From Waddliaceae bacterium (GTDB taxonomy: Bacteria; Chlamydiota; Chlamydiia; Chlamydiales; JABHNK01), in assembly GCA_018694295.1 (NCBI GenBank), contig JABHNK010000007.1, positions 1 through 38,672 on the forward strand: DNA of 38,672 nt. The letters run 5' to 3'. The translations under genes were made by a program, and so were the position numbers. Under the pieces are notes generated by a model. That model was not told the origin of the DNA, did no database searches, and saw only the letters and a list, made by a program, of their open reading frames with translations. Each line of letters starts with the position of its first letter. The first letter of the stretch is position 1. Below are positions 32,517-38,672 of the stretch, one piece after another.

Positions 32517-34109
32517 TTAGTGAAGTATATCGAGAATATCGCGGGCTTTGACGATGAAGGCGACAGCGACGAGGGTTATCGTAAACGGCACGGCTTCTGT
32601 GAGGAAGGCGAGGCATTGTATTATCATAGTCCTCGGAAGTGGCAGAATTTCGTATGTTAGGACCATTGTCCACGGTATGTTCCATGGTAGGTGGTATGTT
32701 AGTAGTGTCGTCACTGTAGCGGCGAGGACGCCTGCTATTGCTACGGCGCCGAAAGAGGTGATGGCTTTCTTTGATATGATGTTTCCGTGATATTTTTTCA
32801 GGTTGTAGGCGAGAAGGGCGGCGTTTATCCATGCGCTGATACTCGTTGCTATTGCTATGCTTACTGCTCCCCATTTCAAGAAGAATACGAAGATCATATT
32901 CAAAAGAATGTTTATAATGACGGCGATGACGGTCGTTATTGCCGGCGTTTTGTAGTTTTTGAAGGCATAGAACGCCGAGGAAAAAAGGATTACAAGCGTT
33001 ATCGGTATAAGTCCAGTAGAATATGCCAATAGGCAGCGCGTTGTCATTATGGTGTCTTCGACGCTGAAATTCCCGCGTCCGTATATGACATTTACCGCAG
33101 AGACCCCCGATACTATTATTAATAGTGTCGCTGGAAGCATCATGGCGACACATCGTCGTATTCCGAAGTCGAGAAAATGGTGGTAGCGTTCCATATCTTT
33201 AGCTTTTATCGCTCGCGATAGTGGTGGAAGCATCGCCCCCGTTATCGCTATTCCGAAGAGGGCAAGTGGAAGCTGCTGCAGGCGCAAGGAAAACCATAGA
33301 AATGCTGGGCCTTCGGCGCTGGCGGCACGGGCGAATAGGGCGTCGAGGCCGTTGTTTATCTGTGCTGCTGCTACGCCAAGGATTCCCAAAAGCAGAGCTT
33401 TTGCCATAGGACGCAGGCTTCTTGAGAAAAAGGACGTATCTTTAAGCCACTGTATTGTTATATATCGCTTGAGATGTGAAATTGTCCCAGGAACCGTAAC
33501 CAGCCATTGTGCTACGAAGGCGATGACGACGATTACGGCAAGCCATGTCATAGCATCGCGGACAGGTAATGTCTTCATTGCTATTACGGCAAAGACCCAT
33601 ATTCCATTGAAAGCTATAGGCGCTATGCTCGGTACGAAATATTTTTTTTCGCATTGTAATAGCGCAGTGTTGATGCCGTAGAAACAGATAAAGAAAAGCC
33701 CGGGCATCATAAGCGCTGTAAGGATGATTATGTCTTTGTTGTCGGGAGAAGGCGAGAATATGGGAATGCTTGCTAGTAGGAGAATCTCGACGACGATGAT
33801 GATTCCGACGAGGACTGTGGCCAGCGATCCCGAGACGTCGCGGAAAAATGACGCCGCACGATCTGGGTCTTTGTGTCTGATGCGCTCGAAATGCGGGATG
33901 AATGCAGCTTGCATAGCGCCTTCGCCGAGGAGTCTTCTTAGTAGGTTCGATAGTCTGAAGGCTATCATGAAAGCCGCCACGGCAGGGGTTGCGCCAAAGA
34001 CGGCGGTCATGGCAATGTCGCGGGCCATGCCGCTGATGCGGCTAAGAAGCGTTCCTGAAAAGAAGGATCGCGCTGAGCGCCCTATTGTGTGTGTGGAGTC
34101 GTCAGACAT
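32517..34109 (-). CDS. murJ: Lipid II flippase MurJ (MviN)
   Basis: 530 residues, about 14 membrane helices, of the MOP superfamily. It moves lipid II across the inner membrane. The N terminus SFFSGTLLSRISGMARDIAMTAVFGATPAVAAFMIAFRLSNLLRRLLGEGAMQAAFIPHFER is the characteristic MviN start with conserved arginines. The order rpsD / murJ / nfo, with murJ on the opposite strand, is familiar from Chlamydia. Only a weak purine-rich SD precedes the ATG. Confidence 0.97.
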   Translation of the reverse strand: MSDDSTHTIGRSARSFFSGTLLSRISGMARDIAMTAVFGATPAVAAFMIAFRLSNLLRRLLGEGAMQAAFIPHFERIRHKDPDRAASFFRDVSGSLATVLVGIIIVVEILLLASIPIFSPSPDNKDIIILTALMMPGLFFICFYGINTALLQCEKKYFVPSIAPIAFNGIWVFAVIAMKTLPVRDAMTWLAVIVVIAFVAQWLVTVPGTISHLKRYITIQWLKDTSFFSRSLRPMAKALLLGILGVAAAQINNGLDALFARAASAEGPAFLWFSLRLQQLPLALFGIAITGAMLPPLSRAIKAKDMERYHHFLDFGIRRCVAMMLPATLLIIVSGVSAVNVIYGRGNFSVEDTIMTTRCLLAYSTGLIPITLVILFSSAFYAFKNYKTPAITTVIAVIINILLNMIFVFFLKWGAVSIAIATSISAWINAALLAYNLKKYHGNIISKKAITSFGAVAIAGVLAATVTTLLTYHLPWNIPWTMVLTYEILPLPRTMIIQCLAFLTEAVPFTITLVAVAFIVKARDILDILH

Positions 34110-34185
34110 ATTTTTTTTCTTTATTTAATTTTACTATGCACGAAATGTACAATGGGAAACAATGAGAAAAAGAGGTAAAGGCAAC

Positions 34186-35055
34186 ATGACAAAACAACTT
34201 CATAGCGACGAGCTTCTCATCGGCGCCCATACGTCGACGGCACAAGGATTATACCACGCCCTTATCGAAGGTAAAGATATCGGCGCCACGACGATACAGC
34301 TTTTTACTAGAAACCAGCGGCGCTGGGACAGCAAACCTCTCGATGACGAAGAGGTAGCTCTTTGGCATGCCACACTAGAAGATACAGGGCTTCGTAATAT
34401 AATGAGCCATGGAAGTTACCTTGTAAACCTCGGTGCTCCTGATCCAGAAATATTGAAAAAGAGCCGCAAGACTTTAAAAGAAGAGATCGAGCGTTGCAAC
34501 GCTCTAGGGATATCGTTTCTTACCGTACACCCAGGTTCAGCACTTAAAGACGACAGAACACAATGTATAGAGCGTATCGTTGAGAGTCTTCATGGTGTCG
34601 AAGATACGATAAACGAAGGAACGACGAGGATACTTCTTGAGACGACAGCAGGACAGGGGTCGGTTATAGGGTATCGCTTCGAAGAGCTCGCCGAGATCAT
34701 AGAGAAAGTAGAAAAACATATTCCCGTAGGCGTATGTTTTGATACGTGCCATTCTTTCGCCGCAGGATATGATATCCGCACCGAAGAAGGATGGAAGTCG
34801 ACGCTTAAAGAGTTCGACGACACAATAGGACTTGATAATCTCAGAGCTTTTCACGTCAATGATTCGTGGAACGCGATAGGCTCGCGACGCGATAGGCATG
34901 CCCCGCTAGGAGAAGGCGAGATAGGGATAGATAGCTTCAAAGTCCTTATGCGTGGTAAGATAACACGAGAAATCCCAAAATATCTCGAGACGCCAGGGGG
35001 CGATCCTTTGTGGATTAAAGAGATTTCGATGCTCAGGGAATTTGCAACGTTGTAA
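34186..35055 (+). CDS. nfo: Endonuclease IV (AP endonuclease)
   Basis: 289 residues, a TIM-barrel tri-zinc enzyme cutting abasic sites, thus acting after Ung in base excision repair. Zinc-site segments are GAHTSTAQG, MSHGSYLVNL, FLTVHPGSAL, ILLETTAGQG, VCFDTCHSFAAGYD, FHVNDS and DRHAPLGEGEIG. I prefer ATG 34186 (MTKQLHSDELL) since GAGG/AAAGG lie upstream and the family begins here; the open frame reaches 34162. Its last codons form the -35 of the asnS promoter. Confidence 0.97.
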   Translation: MTKQLHSDELLIGAHTSTAQGLYHALIEGKDIGATTIQLFTRNQRRWDSKPLDDEEVALWHATLEDTGLRNIMSHGSYLVNLGAPDPEILKKSRKTLKEEIERCNALGISFLTVHPGSALKDDRTQCIERIVESLHGVEDTINEGTTRILLETTAGQGSVIGYRFEELAEIIEKVEKHIPVGVCFDTCHSFAAGYDIRTEEGWKSTLKEFDDTIGLDNLRAFHVNDSWNAIGSRRDRHAPLGEGEIGIDSFKVLMRGKITREIPKYLETPGGDPLWIKEISMLREFATL

Positions 35056-35078
35056 CAATCAAAAGATTATGATATAAT
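35050..35078 (+). promoter_or_regulatory. asnS promoter overlapping the nfo stop codon
   Basis: TTGTAA at 35050-35055 (last Leu codon plus stop of nfo) and a perfect TATAAT at 35073-35078 have a 17-bp spacer, 27 bp before the asnS ATG. Confidence 0.7.
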
Positions 35079-35104
35079 TTACGAGACAATATAAGAGGGA
35101 AACA

Positions 35105-36508
35105 ATGCGTACCAAGATAAAAGAGATAAAAGACCGCGAAGACCAAGGCAAAGGCCTTGTTGGCAAAGAAATAACTATAAAAGGATGGGTTCGTACCGTC
35201 CGCATACAGAAGACGTTCACCTTCATCGAGGTCAACGACGGCTCGACGTTATCAAACTTCCAAGTCGTCGCCGACGACACTATGGAAGGATATGCTGAAG
35301 TTATAGAGCATCTTTCGACAGGAGCTTCCGTTGCCGTCGTTGGTGATATCGTTGAAAGCCCAGGAAAAAATCAGGCTGTAGAGATGAAGGCGAAGAACGT
35401 CGACGTCATAGGACGCTGCGATTCCGAGACATATCCTCTACAGAAGAAAAGGCATTCTTTTGAGTTCTTACGTACCATCGCCCATCTGCGTCCGCGGACT
35501 AATACTCTCGGCGCCATAACACGCGTTCACAACACCCTTAGCGCTGCGACACACCGTTTCTTCCAGGAGAAAGGCTTCTATTATATCCATGCTCCAATAA
35601 TAACGGCTTCAGACTGTGAAGGCGCCGGCGATATGTTCCAGGTTACCACGCTGAACATCAACGAACCACCACGTGGCGAAGAGGGAGAGGTAGACTTCGA
35701 GCAGGACTTCTTTGATAAGCCGGCATATCTTACCGTCTCTGGACAGCTTAACGCCGAGATATATGCTTGTGCCCTTTCCGACGTATATACCTTCGGCCCG
35801 ACATTCCGCGCCGAGAACTCACATACCTCACGGCACCTAGCAGAATTCTGGATGGTAGAGCCCGAGATGTCGTTCGCCGACATAAAAGATGATATGGACT
35901 GCGCTGAAGAATATGTCCGCTATCTCATTAAAGAGGTCCTCGACAAATGCAAAGAAGATATGATTTTCTTCGATAAGTTCATCTCAAAAGGAATCTTAGA
36001 GCGTTTGCAAAGTGTTGTCGATACACCATTCGAGCGTATAACATATACCGAAGCAATATCTCTTCTCGAGAAGGCGACGAAGACCTTCGAATATAAGCCT
36101 TCATGGGGTGAAGACCTACAGTCGGAACACGAAAGATATATCACCGAAGAAGTCTTCAAAAAACCCGTTATCGTTTACGACTACCCCAAAGATATCAAAG
36201 CTTTCTATATGCGTCTCAACGACGATGGCAAGACCGTCGCTGCTATGGACGTCCTTGTCCCTGGCGTCGGAGAGATTATTGGCGGAAGCCAGCGTGAAGA
36301 GAGACTCGATGTTCTTGAGCAACGCCTCGAAGAGGTCGGCCTCGATAAAGAAAATTACTGGTGGTATCTCGAGCTTAGGAAATATGGAAGCGTGCCACAC
36401 GCAGGTTTTGGTCTTGGCTTCGAACGCTTTGTGCAGTATGTTACCGGCATGGAAAACATCCGTGACGTCATATCATTTCCACGAACTCGTGGAAAAGCAC
36501 AGTTTTAA
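35105..36508 (+). CDS. asnS: Asparaginyl-tRNA synthetase
   Basis: 467 residues, class IIb synthetase. The N-terminal OB-fold anticodon domain is visible as [31 protein letters not shown]. Motif 2 is [24 protein letters not shown] and motif 3 [34 protein letters not shown]. The Asn-specific ending supports AsnRS over AspRS. GAGGGAAAC precedes the ATG. Chlamydia trachomatis lacks AsnRS and forms Asn-tRNA by GatCAB transamidation, so this gene separates the organism from Chlamydiaceae. The TAA stop overlaps the first base of element B2. Confidence 0.97.
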   Translation: MRTKIKEIKDREDQGKGLVGKEITIKGWVRTVRIQKTFTFIEVNDGSTLSNFQVVADDTMEGYAEVIEHLSTGASVAVVGDIVESPGKNQAVEMKAKNVDVIGRCDSETYPLQKKRHSFEFLRTIAHLRPRTNTLGAITRVHNTLSAATHRFFQEKGFYYIHAPIITASDCEGAGDMFQVTTLNINEPPRGEEGEVDFEQDFFDKPAYLTVSGQLNAEIYACALSDVYTFGPTFRAENSHTSRHLAEFWMVEPEMSFADIKDDMDCAEEYVRYLIKEVLDKCKEDMIFFDKFISKGILERLQSVVDTPFERITYTEAISLLEKATKTFEYKPSWGEDLQSEHERYITEEVFKKPVIVYDYPKDIKAFYMRLNDDGKTVAAMDVLVPGVGEIIGGSQREERLDVLEQRLEEVGLDKENYWWYLELRKYGSVPHAGFGLGFERFVQYVTGMENIRDVISFPRTRGKAQF

Positions 36509-36901
36509 CCCATGATTGCGACCTATCCTTTGCCATAGGGTTTTTGCGGTGGTACAGATACGAAGATGAAAGACGAGAGAATGTTAAAACATTCGCGAGG
36601 ATAGAAGCAAAGTAGATGTGTTGCTGCAAAAAGACATATGGTGAAGCAAAATAACAGCAAATGGGCAAACAAAAACAATAAGAAAGAGTAAGGGCTTAAG
36701 GTATTTATCTCTATATAGTTAAAAACCTCTGTCTGAACTTTTAAAAAAGAAAAAAGGACTTGTTTCCTATAGCATCCAGAGTGTCAGGCAATCTGGCTCA
36801 TTTTACTCCTCGCGAATAGTTAAAACTATTAGCTTGTCGTGCACTGAGCCATCTTACCTAACTCTATGGCGCTAAAGGAAAGATAGTTCGCAATCATGGG
36901 T
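36508..36901. mobile_element. Family B fold-back element, copy B2
   Basis: 394 bp with ends ACCCATGATTGCGA / TCGCAATCATGGGT (14 bp perfect) extending imperfectly to about 40 bp (CTTTGCCATAG / CTATGGCGCTAAAG). It is flanked by TTA at 36505-36507 and 36902-36904. Inside, a second inverted pair TTCGCGAGGA (about 36591) / TCCTCGCGAA (about 36806) is accompanied by small hairpins AATGTTAAAACATT and AATAGTTAAAACTATT. No credible gene was found. It fills the whole gap between asnS and ispH and its left base is in the asnS stop codon. Confidence 0.75.
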
Positions 36902-36914
36902 TTAAGGGATTAAT

Positions 36915-37838
36915 ATGAAGCTATTGTTATCGAAACCACGAGGGTTCTGCGCCGGCGTCGTCAGGGCGATAAACACCGTAGAGCGCGCCCTGGAGCTGTG
37001 GGGAGCGCCGATATATGTAAAACACGAGATCGTCCATAATAAACACGTCGTTAACAAGCTCCGAGATAAGGGCGCTGTCTTTATCGAAGATCTCGACGAT
37101 GCCCCAGAAGGCTCTAGGGTGATATATTCCGCCCATGGCGTAACGCCAGAAGTCCGTAGACATGCCAAAGCAAGAAACCTTATCGAGATCGACGCCACAT
37201 GTATCCTAGTGACGCGTATCCACGAGGCCGTAAAACGGTATGCCGAGAAAGGATATGATATCATAATAATAGGTCATAAAAACCACGTCGAGATTGTAGG
37301 AACAGCAGGAGAGGCGCCAAATAAAACGACGATAGTAGAGAACGTCGAAGACGTTGAAAGACTTCCCTTTTCCGCCGACGACAAGCTTTTCTTTATCTCA
37401 CAAACAACGCTTAGTTGTTACGATATTGAGAAAATACAAAACGCTTTACGACAGAGATATCCCGACATCGAAACATTGGCGAAATCGTCGATATGCTACG
37501 CGACGACGAACAGACAAACGGCGCTTAGGGAGATAACAAAAGATACCGATATAGTATTCGTTGTTGGCGACCCATCGAGCTCGAATTCTAACAGACTTCG
37601 TGAGATAGCGCAAAAAAACGCTGTCACAGCATATCTTATCAATGATGAAGACGAGATACAGGAAAAATGGCTCGAAGGCGTTAATACTATAGGCTTGACA
37701 GCAGGGGCGTCTACACCAGAAGACGTCGTGCAGAAAGTTATAGAGAGACTCAAGGTCATGGGCGTTACTTCGATAGAAGACGTTGTCTATACTACCGAAA
37801 GCGTTGTCTTCAGCCTGCCAAAAGAGGTTAACGAATAA
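36915..37838 (+). CDS. ispH: 4-hydroxy-3-methylbut-2-enyl diphosphate reductase
   Basis: 307 residues. Last step of the MEP isoprenoid pathway, producing IPP and DMAPP, which IspA (9951-10856) then extends. The [4Fe-4S] cysteines are Cys12 (RGFCAGVVRAI), Cys96 (DATCILVTRIH) and Cys194 (SSICYATTNRQ). YSAHGVTPEV and the SSNSNRLREIA segment complete the active site. AAGGG precedes the ATG. Any promoter must lie in element B2 or further upstream. Confidence 0.98.
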   Translation: MKLLLSKPRGFCAGVVRAINTVERALELWGAPIYVKHEIVHNKHVVNKLRDKGAVFIEDLDDAPEGSRVIYSAHGVTPEVRRHAKARNLIEIDATCILVTRIHEAVKRYAEKGYDIIIIGHKNHVEIVGTAGEAPNKTTIVENVEDVERLPFSADDKLFFISQTTLSCYDIEKIQNALRQRYPDIETLAKSSICYATTNRQTALREITKDTDIVFVVGDPSSSNSNRLREIAQKNAVTAYLINDEDEIQEKWLEGVNTIGLTAGASTPEDVVQKVIERLKVMGVTSIEDVVYTTESVVFSLPKEVNE

Positions 37839-37839
37839 T

Positions 37840-38672
37840 ATGAACAACAACACAGAAGCTCTCTCAATTGTAAAGACCCTCGTCGATGCAGGATATATAG
37901 CGTATTACGCAGGAGGATGCGTAAGGGATTTTCTTCTGGGGCATGATTTTGACGACATTGATATCGCCACAAGTGCTCTCCCCGATGATATCATGAAGAT
38001 TTTCCCCCACACCATAGGAGTAGGGGCGCATTTCGGCGTGGTTGTCGTAGTTGTCGAAGGCCGCCAATATGAAGTCGCTACGTTCCGCAGCGAAGGAGGA
38101 TACACCGACGGGCGTAGACCTCAGCATATCACAGCGACGACCCCCGAAGAGGATGTAAAGCGCCGCGACTTCACCATCAACGGCATGTTCTATGACCCCA
38201 TAAAAAAAGAGGTGTACGACTTCGTCGGAGGGAAAGAAGATCTAGAGAAAAAAGTCTTGCGCGCTATAGGTGATCCGCAGAAACGTTTCGAAGAAGACCG
38301 CCTAAGGATGATCCGCGCTGTGCGTTTCTCTTGCCGACTAGGATACGACATCGAAGAAAAGACGTATAAAGCAATACAAGAATATTCCCATACCGTTTTG
38401 CCAGCAGTGTCGATGGAAAGGATATGGCAGGAATTTTCTAAGATGATAAAAGACGAGCATTTCGGCGATGCTGTAATGATGATGTACGATACAGGACTTC
38501 TAAAGGCGGTGTTTCCTTCTTTGGAGGCGACAACGAAAGAAGCTCTTGAGGAAAATGTAAAAGGCTTTACATTATTTTCTGATAAAGTCCCCGCAGTTTT
38601 GTATGTCGCCACGCTTTTCTTGCAAAAGCCTCTTGAAGACACCCTTGAGCAATGTAAACTTCTTAAGATGTC
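37840..38672 (+). CDS. CCA-adding enzyme / poly(A) polymerase family nucleotidyltransferase, 5' part
   Basis: 277 codons are visible and the frame runs out of the window. Class II polymerase-beta-type nucleotidyltransferase: GGCVRD at 25-30, the catalytic pair DID at 39-41 in FDDIDIAT, VATFRSEGGYTDGRRP, RRDFTINGMFYDP, and EEDRLRMIRAVRFSCRLGYDIEE. Such proteins either complete tRNA 3' CCA ends or polyadenylate RNA. Since tRNA-Pro here lacks an encoded CCA, a CCA-adding role is likely. It starts 1 bp after the ispH stop, so the two are cotranscribed. Confidence 0.92.
   Translation, partial: MNNNTEALSIVKTLVDAGYIAYYAGGCVRDFLLGHDFDDIDIATSALPDDIMKIFPHTIGVGAHFGVVVVVVEGRQYEVATFRSEGGYTDGRRPQHITATTPEEDVKRRDFTINGMFYDPIKKEVYDFVGGKEDLEKKVLRAIGDPQKRFEEDRLRMIRAVRFSCRLGYDIEEKTYKAIQEYSHTVLPAVSMERIWQEFSKMIKDEHFGDAVMMMYDTGLLKAVFPSLEATTKEALEENVKGFTLFSDKVPAVLYVATLFLQKPLEDTLEQCKLLKM

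Noticed and set aside
32482-33153. 223-codon open frame on the - strand overlapping murJ
   Set aside because: Different frame of murJ, rich in Arg/His/Ser without domain character.
1-38672. CRISPR array, rRNA genes, prophage or complete insertion sequence
   Set aside because: No regularly spaced direct repeats, rRNA-like sequence, integrase or transposase frame was seen.

Overview
The window is about 38.7 kb of bacterial chromosome that reads as a member of the Chlamydiae, most likely an environmental (non-Chlamydiaceae) lineage. Reasons: a ParA gene followed by a homologue of the chlamydial plasmid protein pGP6-D; a CPAF-type S41 secreted protease; a chlamydial-type type III secretion block in the order sctJ, sctK-like, sctL, sctR, sctS, sctT; recA followed by a three-gene PilM/PilO-like plus YwqK-like lipoprotein set; and the pairs mutL-pepP and murJ-nfo-rpsD. 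An asparaginyl-tRNA synthetase gene and several families of small repeats argue against a reduced Chlamydia genome. All homology statements come from reading motifs and recalled gene neighbourhoods; no database search was run.

Layout. 1-4.3 kb (+): 3' end of thrS, parA, a pGP6-D-like gene, a porin-like outer-membrane protein. 4.3-8.2 kb (-): dapA, a small monocistronic FliE/SctI-like protein, ung, and the CPAF-like protease with an acidic tail. 8.2-12 kb (+): a small unknown protein, tRNA-Pro(GGG), a 588-bp AT-rich gene-free region that looks like a replication origin, a left-handed beta-helix acyl/acetyltransferase-like protein, ispA, and an exported adenosine-deaminase-like protein. 12-17 kb (-): a PspC-domain protein, recA, a YwqK/MORN lipoprotein, a PilO/GspM-like and a PilM-PilN/GspL-like protein. 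17.5-19 kb (+): yggT, dus, acyP. 19.2-23.7 kb (+): the type III secretion operon. 23.9-28.6 kb (+): sufBCDS. 28.6-31.5 kb (-): mutL-pepP. 31.8-38.7 kb: rpsD (+), murJ (-), nfo, asnS, ispH and the 5' part of a CCA-adding/poly(A) polymerase-like gene (+).

The most interesting non-coding content is (i) the putative oriC at about 8.66-9.25 kb. It has a duplicated module, DnaA-box-like 9-mers and six copies of ATAAACA(A/G), and it coincides with a change in strand composition from C-rich on the left to G-rich on the right. (ii) A family of MITE-like elements (family A, four copies, two of them 158 bp and about 93% identical) with CTGnnGTTACGC-type inverted ends and apparent AT-rich target duplications. 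(iii) A second fold-back family (family B, two copies) ending in ACCYATGATTG with 3-bp target duplications. Three of these six insertions sit exactly on gene stop codons.

Most protein genes are housekeeping or secretion functions. Candidates for functions not usually assigned are the secreted ADA-like protein, the FliE/SctI-like small protein, and the GspL/GspM-like pair beside recA.
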